Origin: a virus
Direction: 5' to 3' (one strand)
Virus record (IMG/VR): IMGVR_UViG_3300038760_000054
Span: 1 to 38,660 of that record
DNA length: 38,660 nt
Below the pieces are notes generated by a model. That model was not told the origin of the DNA. It did not search any database and saw only the letters and a program-made list of their open reading frames with translations. Below, piece by piece: positions 24,607 to 30,835 of the stretch; the first letter of the stretch is position 1; each line of letters begins with the position of its first letter. Position numbers and translations under genes: made by a program.

Positions 24607-24934
24607 TAGACTTGTCCTCGAAGAAATACAGCATTAACTCTTGCTGAATGTAAATGCTGGCCATTCCGACATATTCATGTTCGGACAGATCGTCGGGCAT
24701 GGTTCCGCCAGCCTTGAACGCGTCGAAAACCCTTGTTTCATCGTCCGCAGATGTGTCAACAATAGCCCAGAGATACAGATACCCATCTTCCCCAGCCATG
24801 CGGATAATCTCTGCGGCCTTTGGCAGCCGCAATTCAAAATGCTCAGAAACAGGAACTGGATACTTCCAAATCCTATTGCCCGTGGTGCCTGACATCATGG
24901 GGCCTCTAACGCTTTCATCGAACTGTACCGTCAT
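24599..24934 (-). CDS. Conserved phage protein (DUF7352-like), 111 residues
   Basis: ATG at 24934 after AGGAGAGACT, just downstream of a conserved promoter. The sequence IWKYPVPVSEHFELRLPKAA, then LYLWAIVD and FDAFKAGG, matches a small beta-rich family widespread in phages and of unknown function. I recall the label DUF7352 but cannot verify it. It is the first gene of the transcription unit that contains the oxygenase and replication genes. Confidence 0.75.
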   Translation of the reverse strand: MTVQFDESVRGPMMSGTTGNRIWKYPVPVSEHFELRLPKAAEIIRMAGEDGYLYLWAIVDTSADDETRVFDAFKAGGTMPDDLSEHEYVGMASIYIQQELMLYFFEDKSNA

Positions 24935-24956
24935 AGTCTCTCTCCTTTGTTGCCCC

Positions 24957-24984
24957 ACCATACCACAACGGAAACGGGTTGCAA
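24957..24984 (-). promoter_or_regulatory. Conserved early promoter, copy C
   Basis: TTGCAA (24984-24979) and TATGGT (24962-24957), 16 bases apart, within ATTAACCCTTGCAACCCG and TTTCCGTTGTGGTATGGTGG. It directly follows the stop of the preceding small gene and drives the operon with the oxygenase and replication proteins. Confidence 0.75.
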
Positions 24985-24987
24985 GGG

Positions 24988-25176
24988 TTAATCGTGGGTC
25001 ATAGGAGCGGGCACAGGAACGCACATCATAGTCTTATACCCCCTAAGCAGCGTTCCACTTCCAGATTGTCCCAAGATAGACCCGGCTATGGCTGACTCGC
25101 ATTCCCCCTTGGTCAATCCTGTATCCAAAACTAATGGGTGTTCTGCCAATAGCACCAAAATGTACATTATCTTCAT
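24988..25176 (-). CDS. Exported or membrane-anchored small protein, 62 residues
   Basis: Strong ribosome site GAGGAGGCAAGCA. The N-terminus MKIMYILVLLAEHPLVLDTG is hydrophobic and could be a signal anchor or signal peptide. The rest has two Cys (KGECES, KTMMCVPVP), which may form a disulfide outside the cytoplasm. Function unknown. It ends just before promoter C. Confidence 0.65.
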   Translation of the reverse strand: MKIMYILVLLAEHPLVLDTGLTKGECESAIAGSILGQSGSGTLLRGYKTMMCVPVPAPMTHD

Positions 25177-25209
25177 TGCTTGCCTCCTCTATAGCTGTTG
25201 GGGTTGGTG

Positions 25210-25407
25210 CTAGGTGCGACAAGTATCAATTCCAGGCTCCCAATTATCCCACTCAAGAGGTTCATATGGCTCACCCTTGTACTTTGATACAGCCTCCCGT
25301 GCCTTTTCCAGCCCGTTAATCCAATACTCATTGCTTGGGATGTCTTGGCAGTCATCATTCTCAATGAACCATTCCAATCTCTCCAATATTTCTTTGCTGT
25401 CGCTCAT
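25210..25407 (-). CDS. Small acidic protein, 65 residues
   Basis: ATG after GAGAGGAATAGACG. The product is acidic and rich in Trp and Glu (KEILERLEWFIENDDCQDIP, then YEPLEWDNWEPGIDT). No family is recognised. Acidic, compact early proteins can be DNA mimics or inhibitors, but nothing more specific is visible. It is the first gene after the 1 kb stretch without an intact gene. Confidence 0.65.
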   Translation of the reverse strand: MSDSKEILERLEWFIENDDCQDIPSNEYWINGLEKAREAVSKYKGEPYEPLEWDNWEPGIDTCRT

Positions 25408-25739
25408 CGTCTATTCCTCTCTAACTGTTGTACTCTGTGCTTTAGACATAGTTCCGCTTTCCGCTAGGGTTGACCACATAGGATCAAAGCGGCCTGCCCT
25501 CTCACTTGCTATGTATCACGCGCCTGGGCCTCATTCATGGCAACCCCAAACCACACCCCCGATTAAAGATCATCGGGCACTGTCAACCACTGTGGCGCGC
25601 TATGTCTGGGATCGTAAGCAATACACCAGAACGGCCCGGAAATCCATTCGCGCCCCGTAGGTCGCACCGGCAAAGAGGCCCATAGCATCCAGGTTATTCG
25701 GGAACCCTGACAAAACCGCAGCACCTTTATTCGAAAGGC

Positions 25740-25965
25740 TCAAAAATCGGGAGGGTTCGGGTTGTAAATCATCCCGTAAACGGGTACCTTTACGTCGATG
25801 ACACGTGGAACTCTCCAAAGTTCGTGTCGTCCAAGGCGGCGTTTGATCTTACCGGATCGCGCCGCCGCTTTTACATGTAGCTTATCCCAAGCAAATCCTC
25901 AACTGTAAATCTGTCAACGCAAACGTTTACAACATTTACAAGACTTCCCCCGAGGGGTTCACGCT
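25740..25965 (-). pseudogene. Frameshifted remnant of a small HTH (excisionase-like) protein
   Basis: One minus-strand frame reads VNVCVDRFTVEDLLGISYM and stops. The adjacent frame resumes at once with VKAAARSGKIKRRLGRHELW and RVPRVIDVKVPVYGMIYNP, then stops at PPDF. Joined, this has the look of a MerR/excisionase-type winged helix. The change of frame falls at an AAAA run and the next stop follows a TTTTT run. No start codon exists upstream. It may be a decayed regulator, a sequencing error or chance. Confidence 0.35.
25904..25940. promoter_or_regulatory. Cluster of TGTAAAT/TTTACA operator-like half-sites
   Basis: TGTAAAT at 25904-25910 faces GTTTACA at 25925-25931 and ATTTACA at 25934-25940. 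Further copies occur at 25763-25769 and 25870-25875. Repeated inverted half-sites with helical-turn spacing suggest binding of a dimeric regulator or an initiator protein. No cognate protein is identifiable. Confidence 0.35.
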
Positions 25966-26262
25966 GTGGGGGTTATGGTGTAGGTATGATCTTGCATGAT
26001 GCATCGCGTGCAAAGCGAGCAGACTGCTTGTGTCTGGTATGGACCCTTGCCAAATCATATTCGCAGACGAGCTGCGCGAAACTCGGAACCAACCTGGTAA
26101 CGTTGCAAAACCTACCTGCACCCTTTTCATTGCCCCCTATCCTCTACTGTGATAGACAGACATTGAGCGAATGCGGTGCGCAGTAAGCCAGAGCCGGGGT
26201 GCAAACTCGGTCGCTGGTGGGTCAGGCCACAAAACTGTTGAGTCAGGACTAGCTCATACTAC

Positions 26263-26329
26263 CCGCCCTTTGGCGGTGATACGAGTAATATGCAGAAATT
26301 GCATATTGCTATCTAACCGCCCTTTTGCG
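26263..26329. other. Tandem hairpins
   Basis: Three small stems occur in 67 bases: CCGCC/GGCGG (26263-26276), AATATGCA/TGCATATT with a five-base loop (26287-26307), and CCGC/GCGG (26316-26329). The outer two share the direct repeat CCGCCCTTT. No U-run follows, so simple intrinsic termination is not obvious. It could be a structured RNA leader or a replication signal. Confidence 0.4.
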
Positions 26330-26460
26330 GGCTCACCTTGCCATTGCTCCATGTAAGCTTTGGAATTAGCGACATGCTGGTGGGTCTACATGAGCGCGGC
26401 AACCCTATATCGAACAGGCCGGAACCTTTCGTAACTTGTCGCGCTTATTTCCCCAGCACT

Positions 26461-26489
26461 TTGCAATACACCTGTTAATGTGGTACTGT
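26461..26489 (+). promoter_or_regulatory. Promoter of the Tad1/Acb2-like gene
   Basis: TTGCAA (26461-26466) and TACTGT (26484-26489) with 17 bases between, 31 bases before the ATG. It shares the TTGCAA and GTGGTA elements with the conserved early promoters but not their AACCC flank, so it is a divergent relative or an independent promoter. Confidence 0.6.
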
Positions 26490-26519
26490 AGCGGCTCAAC
26501 CAACATAGGAGTTCTCAAC

Positions 26520-26888
26520 ATGAGGCTTATTGACATTCACAAGGGCAGCGATGCCAACGACAATATCAAGCTTGAGGCTGTAGATGAAATCGGCCCCGGC
26601 AATGCCAATCACAAATATGATGCTCACTGGGATACAGGCGGCGGCTACATGGGCGCTCAAGGTATCAAGATGCAAAAGGGCGCTATCCAAGAGGTTGGGC
26701 GCAACGGCATCACTGACGAGGTGTTACTAGCGATTGTTCTTGATCGCCTGCGGGGGTTTCAAGCTGGTAAGTTCTCTTGTCGTGAAAACGCTCTAGCAAT
26801 CACCAACATTGAACAGGGCCTGCACTGGATGAATTCCCGCACCAAAGACCGTGTAGCGCGCGGCGTTGAGGGCGTGTCTAAGGCTTGA
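26520..26888 (+). CDS. Tad1/Acb2-like hairpin-domain protein (candidate anti-CBASS/anti-Thoeris)
   Basis: 122 residues; ATG after TAGGAG. The N-terminal ~50 residues (EIGPGNANHKYDAHW) form one module. Residues ~58-122 contain GAIQEVGRNGITDEVLLAIV, FSCRENALAITNIEQGLHWM and RTKDRVARGVEGVSKA. This last pattern matches the helical hairpin family that includes Tad1 and Acb2, phage proteins that sequester cyclic nucleotide or ADP-ribose signals of Thoeris and CBASS defence. Other family members may have different roles. The gene stands alone on the plus strand with its own promoter and terminator, consistent with immediate early expression. Confidence 0.65.
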   Translation: MRLIDIHKGSDANDNIKLEAVDEIGPGNANHKYDAHWDTGGGYMGAQGIKMQKGAIQEVGRNGITDEVLLAIVLDRLRGFQAGKFSCRENALAITNIEQGLHWMNSRTKDRVARGVEGVSKA

Positions 26889-26958
26889 CCCACCCCACCT
26901 TACACGCTAGACATAGGGCAGATATCATCTCTCCTGATGTGTCTCTCACTGTCTCTCC

Positions 26959-27000
26959 CCCGCCGCTTAGCTTAAAACCTAGCGGCGGGTTCCTCGTTTT
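26959..27000. terminator. Intrinsic terminator between convergent genes
   Basis: CCCGCCGCT (26959-26967) pairs perfectly with AGCGGCGGG (26981-26989) across a 13-base loop. The plus-strand side continues TTCCTCGTTTT. It sits between the plus-strand Tad1/Acb2-like gene and the end of the leftward SSB-methyltransferase operon, so it likely serves mainly the plus gene and perhaps both. Confidence 0.75.
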
Positions 27001-27018
27001 CTATGCAAAGAAACTGGC

Positions 27019-27189
27019 TTAACCGTTGTTGGCGATAATCTCAACCTTCACAACTTCAAGAACCCCGAGAACCAAAGTAAGCGGCACCGTGCCGTCGTAT
27101 CGCATAATGACCTCCTTGATAGCCTCTGCCATTTCGCTTGATGCATCTATTGGCCTCTGTCCGGTTTTGATTTCCGTCAGGTCGCTCAT
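27019..27189 (-). CDS. Small hypothetical protein, 56 residues
   Basis: The ATG overlaps the stop of the nuclease-like gene (ATGA), and GGGGAAG lies upstream. The product is amphipathic (MSDLTEIKTGQRPIDASSEM, then VIMRYDGTVPLTLVLGVLEV). No family is recognised. It is the last gene of the leftward operon, ending 19 bases from the terminator. Confidence 0.7.
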   Translation of the reverse strand: MSDLTEIKTGQRPIDASSEMAEAIKEVIMRYDGTVPLTLVLGVLEVVKVEIIANNG

Positions 27190-27530
27190 TTAACTTCCCC
27201 TATCTTGCCACGGTGCTCTATGTCTGTCACAGGCTCGATCCCCAGCACCGCCAGGGCCTCGGTAACGCTCTTAACCACGTATACCTTGCTGCCGCGCCAG
27301 TCCCGGTGCCATTCGACTTGGTTATCTGCCAGCCCGCCGTTTTTCTTGTACCTCTTCAACTTGGCTGTACCGATGATCTCCACAAGGAAGTCATCGCCAC
27401 GGAAACCAACCAGGGTATCAGGGCAACCCTTGCCAACTGAGTGGAGAAGCAGCACAGACGCCCCCGCATCGCGCCACGCTGCAACTATATCGGCTTGGTT
27501 GTCATCAACATTGTTGGCGTATCTAGGCAA
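27186..27530 (-). CDS. VRR-NUC / PD-(D/E)XK-type nuclease-like protein, catalytic Lys missing
   Basis: 114 residues from TTG at 27530, which lies nine bases after AGGAGG. ATG at 27575 would intrude far into the methyltransferase gene. The pattern DDNQADIVAAWRDAGASVLL, then HSVGKGCPDTLVG and VEWHRDWRGSKVYVVKS, is that of phage VRR-NUC-like endonucleases. In this family Asp (PDTLVG) is followed by an E-x-K. Here the segment reads FLVEIIG, so the Lys is Ile. It may be inactive, use a nearby Lys (TAKLKR), or be regulatory. It follows the methyltransferase directly. Confidence 0.65.
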   Translation of the reverse strand: MPRYANNVDDNQADIVAAWRDAGASVLLLHSVGKGCPDTLVGFRGDDFLVEIIGTAKLKRYKKNGGLADNQVEWHRDWRGSKVYVVKSVTEALAVLGIEPVTDIEHRGKIGEVK

Positions 27531-28221
27531 GGTCAAATCCCTCCTGTGTTGGTTCCGGCTTATCAGCCTGCACAAACATGTCCGGTTGGCGATAGGCTTC
27601 CTCTACGCGCTTGCAGGCTATGTCGAAATAATCAGGATCTAGCTCGATGCCAATACCCGCGCGGCCTAGCTTGGCGCAGGCTACTAGGGTGGTGCCAGAT
27701 CCCATGAAGGGGTCAAAAACAGTTCCGGCGCACCAGTCTATGACGTTTCGCATCAAATCAACGGGCTTCTGTGTCGGGTGGTATTCGTTGCCCGTCCGAG
27801 TGCCCATCAATACATCATTCGGTCGCCCATTCGGAAACCTATGATTGGGGCCTGCATAGAAAGCACAAACTTCAGTCTTTCGCCCGTGCTCATGATCAAG
27901 GTCTCCCATGCTGTGATTATTCTTCACCCATGTTATAAGGCTTTTAGGTTCTGGGATGGCACCTATGTTATTCCACCTCATCCAAACATACGAAGAGAAT
28001 TGAACGGGCAGGCTGCAGGTCCATAAAAGAAGATCAATCCCCGCGTCATTTTCTATCTTTTTATGCTTTTCTATGCGATAATTGCTCTGAAAATTCATCC
28101 CGTAAGGGGGGTCGGTAACGCATGACTCTATAGGGCAAAGGAGTGGTGTTATTTCCCGGCAATCGCCAAGATACAAGGTGCAGTCGCCAATCACCTCTTT
28201 ACGCTTCCACGGGTCACCCAT
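27523..28221 (-). CDS. DNA methyltransferase, DPPY type (orphan)
   Basis: 232 residues. DPPYG at 37-41 and FDPFMGSGTT at 169-178 occur in the order catalytic motif then AdoMet motif, typical of the beta-type amino-methyltransferases. HPTQKPVDLM at ~148-157 is the motif that precedes AdoMet binding. Expected product: N6-methyladenine, or N4-methylcytosine. The target-recognition region between is short, and no partner restriction enzyme is nearby. It probably protects phage DNA or alters regulation. It overlaps both neighbours. Confidence 0.9.
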   Translation of the reverse strand: MGDPWKRKEVIGDCTLYLGDCREITPLLCPIESCVTDPPYGMNFQSNYRIEKHKKIENDAGIDLLLWTCSLPVQFSSYVWMRWNNIGAIPEPKSLITWVKNNHSMGDLDHEHGRKTEVCAFYAGPNHRFPNGRPNDVLMGTRTGNEYHPTQKPVDLMRNVIDWCAGTVFDPFMGSGTTLVACAKLGRAGIGIELDPDYFDIACKRVEEAYRQPDMFVQADKPEPTQEGFDLA

Positions 28222-28432
28222 TGGGCTTATCCTTCCTTATGCTGTAGCTGGCGATATAAGCACCTGTGGCGGTCTTAACCATCACCTTGCCGATATCATA
28301 CCCGGCTTCCTTCATCTCGCGTATACGGGCCGCTAACCTCCCGCAGCGCCCGAATTTGGGATGTGTGGCGTATACCCGGTCTATGGTGTTGCCTGCCTTT
28401 AGCCATGCCAGGATTAGGTTGTATTGGCTCAT
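28214..28432 (-). CDS. Small HTH protein, 72 residues
   Basis: ATG after AGGAGAGAC. The sequence (YNLILAWLKAGNTIDRVYAT, then RLAARIREMKEAGYDIGKVM) matches the helix-turn-helix family common in phages (HTH_39-like) with a trailing wing (TGAYIASYSI). It could regulate this operon or assist the methyltransferase whose start it overlaps by eight bases. A hairpin just upstream may tune its expression. Confidence 0.75.
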   Translation of the reverse strand: MSQYNLILAWLKAGNTIDRVYATHPKFGRCGRLAARIREMKEAGYDIGKVMVKTATGAYIASYSIRKDKPNG

Positions 28433-28451
28433 GTCTCTCTCCTATCTGCTG

Positions 28452-28479
28452 CTAGGGGCCGGGTAAGCCTAGCCCCTAG
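28452..28479 (-). other. Intercistronic hairpin
   Basis: CTAGGGGC (28452-28459) and GCCCCTAG (28472-28479) form a perfect eight-base stem with a 12-base loop between two genes of the leftward operon. No U-run follows, so it is likelier to be an RNA processing or stabilising element than a full terminator. Confidence 0.45.
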
Positions 28480-28487
28480 GGTGGTGG

Positions 28488-28670
28488 TTAACCGATCCAG
28501 TCGAAGCCAAGCCATACTGACCAGCCGTGAATAACTGCCACTGGGGCCATGAGTGCGCCGAAGATCATGAACAACCACGCCTTGGCTGCGATGCCAACGA
28601 CGATGTGTGTGACCCACCCGGCAAAAGCTGCGAGTCCGATGATAGCGGGGACGATTGATAGTAGTTTCAT
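28488..28670 (-). CDS. Two-helix small membrane protein, 60 residues
   Basis: ATG at 28670 after AAAGGAAACACA. A longer frame to 28799 runs over the SSB tail and lacks a site. The protein has two hydrophobic segments (LLSIVPAIIGLAAFAGWVTH and AWLFMIFGALMAPVAVIHGW) separated by a short loop, resembling small membrane proteins seen in phages of Rhodobacteraceae. Role unknown. It follows SSB. Confidence 0.75.
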   Translation of the reverse strand: MKLLSIVPAIIGLAAFAGWVTHIVVGIAAKAWLFMIFGALMAPVAVIHGWSVWLGFDWIG

Positions 28671-28707
28671 TGTGTTTCCTTTGTGTTGAGCAGTTGATAT
28701 TGCTGGA

Positions 28708-29124
28708 TTAAAACGGTATCTCAGAGTCATCGATACCATGCCCGCCGCCCGAGTTAGCAGACCCGCCGCCACCGTATGAACCGGAACCGCCCCCGCCATA
28801 ACCGCTGCCCTGGCTCTGGCCTTGGTTGCCGCTTGCTGGGGAACCCTGCAGTGTCACGTCGGAAACGTCGATGGTCTGATATGTGACCCCGTTGTGTTCG
28901 CGCGTTGATAGCTCGCCGCACACGGTAATCTTGCCGCCCTTCTTGATGTAGTCCGCAACCTTGACGCCGCGTTGCCCCCACCATGAGCAATCAAACCACA
29001 TGGTTTTTTCGTTCTGGCCCCATCCGTCTTTGACCCCGACTGACCAGCCTGTGACCTGCTTGTCTCCAGCGTTTCGAATTACAGCGTCTTTTCCTACGCC
29101 GCCTGCTATTACGATATTTTTCAT
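28708..29124 (-). CDS. ssb: Single-stranded DNA-binding protein
   Basis: 138 residues. The OB fold spans ~1-95: MKNIVIAGGVGKDAVIRNAG, then TMWFDCSWWGQRGVKVADYI and GGKITVCGELSTREH. A Gly-rich flexible linker follows, and the acidic tip DDSEIPF recruits replication and repair partners. It protects single strands during phage replication and recombination and should work with the Rad52-type annealer encoded on the other strand. ATGA overlap upstream. Confidence 0.92.
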   Translation of the reverse strand: MKNIVIAGGVGKDAVIRNAGDKQVTGWSVGVKDGWGQNEKTMWFDCSWWGQRGVKVADYIKKGGKITVCGELSTREHNGVTYQTIDVSDVTLQGSPASGNQGQSQGSGYGGGGSGSYGGGGSANSGGGHGIDDSEIPF

Positions 29125-29405
29125 GTGTCATCTCCATTTGCCTTGAGGGCCTCTGATGCCGTATCGCATAGAAACGATAGCCCGATTTTCAGCGTTGCCA
29201 TTTTCGCGCCTTTGAGGTCTTTCCCCATGTCCTCAATTGCTACGAGGGCATTCTTTGCCTCGGCAAGCTGTTGGCGTAGGGTGTCGCGTTCAGCGGCTAG
29301 GGCGCGGGTGATATTCTCAGCCTGAACCATGTTGTCGTATATGCGAGGCCAGTTGCGGTTAAATATGGCGTCAACCGCCTCCGCGCTTGTGTCTGTGTCA
29401 GTCAT
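29121..29405 (-). CDS. Coiled-coil hypothetical protein, 94 residues
   Basis: Start overlaps the upstream TGA. The middle is a coiled coil (ITRALAAERDTLRQQLAEAK). The style matches small phage proteins with an ERDTLR-type helix that accompany recombination genes. No function can be assigned. It overlaps the ssb start by four bases. Confidence 0.7.
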   Translation of the reverse strand: MTDTDTSAEAVDAIFNRNWPRIYDNMVQAENITRALAAERDTLRQQLAEAKNALVAIEDMGKDLKGAKMATLKIGLSFLCDTASEALKANGDDT

Positions 29406-29770
29406 GGGGTGTCCGCCTGCATATCCAAGATTCGCGTTTGATGGATAATGCGCTTTGCAATGACCTTGGCAGTATCCATATTAACTTCCCCATCTTGAAA
29501 ATAAGCATCACCAATTTCATATGCGACTTTATCAACAAGAGCGGTATCACTGATTGGGAGCAAGCTACCAACTGCCTCAAGATACCCTTTGGCCTTCTCG
29601 CTTCTCAGCCTTCGGTTATGGTCCTCCATGTAAAGCATGACTTTTCGCACGTCTTCTGTCGCAACTGTGGCTACAGGCGGTGATGCTGCCGCACTCCGAA
29701 GGGAGGCAACGGCCTCGGATGGATACGGAATAAAGTTGCTGGATGCCGGTCCACCGTTATCACTTGTCAT
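29402..29770 (-). CDS. Hypothetical protein, 122 residues
   Basis: ATG after AGGGAGAGATCGA. The N-terminal 35 residues look disordered. The remainder is helical (DVRKVMLYMEDHNRRLRSEK, VDKVAYEIGDAYFQDGEVNM). I recognise no family. It is the second gene of the leftward operon, coupled to the RHH gene by an ATGA overlap. Confidence 0.7.
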   Translation of the reverse strand: MTSDNGGPASSNFIPYPSEAVASLRSAAASPPVATVATEDVRKVMLYMEDHNRRLRSEKAKGYLEAVGSLLPISDTALVDKVAYEIGDAYFQDGEVNMDTAKVIAKRIIHQTRILDMQADTP

Positions 29771-29943
29771 TCGATCTCTCCCTCTAGGTGTCGTGCAGCC
29801 TGTTTCTCGATACGCCTTACCGTCCGCATAATCGCTGGAAGGCAGAGCTTAGACATATCCGTGTTAGACAGGGCGGCAGCGCGTTGAATGCTGGCCTTGT
29901 CGTTCTCGGTCATGCGTATTTCAAGTTTCACATATTTGTACAT
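29767..29943 (-). CDS. Ribbon-helix-helix regulator (Arc/CopG-like), 58 residues
   Basis: The N-terminal strand MYKYVKLEIRM is followed by two helices (ENDKASIQRAAALSNTDMSK, then LPAIMRTVRRIEKQ), the order of Arc-type repressors. The ATG is close to the predicted promoter, so the mRNA may be almost leaderless. Twin GTCATGAC palindromes lie in the divergent promoter region just upstream. The simplest model is autoregulation and control of the rightward operon. Confidence 0.8.
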   Translation of the reverse strand: MYKYVKLEIRMTENDKASIQRAAALSNTDMSKLCLPAIMRTVRRIEKQAARHLEGEIE

Positions 29944-29964
29944 ACGTTACTTGTACAGGCATAC

Positions 29965-29997
29965 GTCATGACTTGCAACCTATATTTGTCATGACTT
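29965..29997. promoter_or_regulatory. Twin GTCATGAC operators
   Basis: The eight-base palindrome GTCATGAC, extended to GTCATGACTT in both cases, occurs at 29965 and 29988, 23 bases apart centre to centre, close to two helical turns. It overlaps the minus-strand TTGCAA (29978-29973) promoter of the RHH gene and the plus-strand -35. This layout suits a dimeric repressor binding cooperatively. Confidence 0.65.
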
Positions 29998-30015
29998 ACC
30001 GCTTGACGTTTATAT
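29986..30015 (+). promoter_or_regulatory. Rightward early promoter candidate
   Basis: TTGTCA (29986-29991) and TTATAT (30010-30015), 18 bases apart. The -35 is part of the second GTCATGAC operator. It lies 40 bases before the first gene of the rightward operon. Confidence 0.5.
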
Positions 30016-30054
30016 CGGCAGGGGGTAGGGTTGGGTAGGAAAAGGAGAGATGAG

Positions 30055-30246
30055 ATGGGTGAATATGCGGAATATGAGTTATTGCGGTCATTGGGCCAGC
30101 TAGACCCCAGGCCAGCGCGGCGGCTACCGAAAAGCCCAGTCACGGCAAAATGCGACATATGCGGTAAGAAAACCAGGTCAGTGGCCGGTGACCCCCTCGC
30201 GGGGCTTCGTAATCACATGCGGGACAAACACGGTAGTAGGCTATGA
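30055..30246 (+). CDS. Small zinc-finger-like protein, 63 residues
   Basis: ATG at 30055 after AAAGGAGAGATGAG. The C-terminal half (CDICGKKTRSVAGDPLAGLR, then NHMRDKH) fits a C2H2 zinc finger. The N-terminal half is basic and Pro-rich (RPARRLPKSP). It is the first gene of the rightward operon and could bind DNA. Its stop overlaps the next start by four bases. Confidence 0.7.
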   Translation: MGEYAEYELLRSLGQLDPRPARRLPKSPVTAKCDICGKKTRSVAGDPLAGLRNHMRDKHGSRL

Positions 30247-30557
30247 CCTGCATCCGATGCCAAGGCACAGGCGTCGTTGTCACTAACACGTGGGAACTAG
30301 GCGACCCAGTTACACGCCACGATTGCGATTGCCCAGCAGGCCGCGCCTTCACTGCCATTCACCTAGGGCCAGCGCCGGGAACAAGCCACCAGTTAGGCGA
30401 ACAGGCGATAGATCGTCACCGGGCCAAGATGAAGGCGGAGGGCCGTTACGAGTGCTTTCACTGCATAGACTGGCACCCTAGCGGGGAGAAGTGCCCGCAG
30501 ATCAAACACGCAGGGTGGTTAGCCCCGCAGTACAGACAGCAAGGAGAGACACAATGA
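30243..30557 (+). CDS. Cys-rich zinc-binding protein, 104 residues
   Basis: It starts MTCIRCQGTGVVVTNTWE, a CxxCxGxG motif as in DnaJ-type zinc domains, followed by CDCPAGRA. A second group, CFHCIDWHPSGEKCPQIKH, lies at ~71-89. There may be two metal sites. No catalytic residues are apparent. The stop overlaps the next start. Confidence 0.7.
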   Translation: MTCIRCQGTGVVVTNTWELGDPVTRHDCDCPAGRAFTAIHLGPAPGTSHQLGEQAIDRHRAKMKAEGRYECFHCIDWHPSGEKCPQIKHAGWLAPQYRQQGETQ

Positions 30558-30835
30558 CCAACCACGAGCACCCAATCCGCAAGGCACAACTTCACACGTT
30601 CAGCAGGGTTGATGGCAATACAGGGACAGGGGTAGAGTTCATTGCGCGCTTCCACCCCTACGCCACATGGCCGGTCTTCTTTCATGGCGAAAGCGAGGAT
30701 GCTGTGATCGACAAGGCCGAGAAGTTCCGCACTGAAACCATCGCCCAGCACGAGCAGGCGTATCAGAACCGCATGGCAGGGCGGGACAAGGCTAAGGCCG
30801 CTCGGGACCGCAAAGCACTGGAGGCAGGGCAATGA
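30554..30835 (+). CDS. Hypothetical protein, 93 residues
   Basis: ATG at 30554 after AAGGAGAGACACA. The N-terminal part is beta-like (KAQLHTFSRVDGNTGTGVEF) and the C-terminal part is a long charged helix (DKAKAARDRKALEAG). No family is recognised. It overlaps the next gene by four bases. Confidence 0.7.
   Translation: MTNHEHPIRKAQLHTFSRVDGNTGTGVEFIARFHPYATWPVFFHGESEDAVIDKAEKFRTETIAQHEQAYQNRMAGRDKAKAARDRKALEAGQ

Larger units (their letters stand above)
25408..26460. other. 1 kb control region without an intact gene
   Basis: No frame on either strand combines a credible start, ribosome site and protein-like composition. What can be seen: an apparently frameshifted HTH-type remnant (25740-25965), a group of TGTAAAT/TTTACA half-sites, a CCCGTAAACGGG palindrome at 25773-25784, a GGCGGCG/CGCCGCC stem at about 25835-25867, and tandem hairpins at 26263-26329. 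Genes diverge from both sides of it, so a regulatory or origin role is reasonable. Everything else in it looks featureless. Confidence 0.6.

Noticed and set aside
25600-25818. A 72-codon minus-strand frame in the control region
   Set aside because: No ribosome site and a non-protein-like first half. Part of it may belong to the frameshifted remnant instead.
25936-26130. A 64-codon minus-strand frame after GGGGGCA
   Set aside because: Composition is rich in Ser and His with no domain, it overlaps the operator-like sites, and no convincing promoter precedes it.
26160-26340. CRISPR-like or tRNA array suggested by repeated hairpins
   Set aside because: Only two imperfect repeats of about nine bases, no regular spacers and no tRNA consensus.
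27019-29943. Integrated restriction-modification system
   Set aside because: Only a methyltransferase and a nuclease-like protein lacking the key Lys; no true restriction enzyme is seen.
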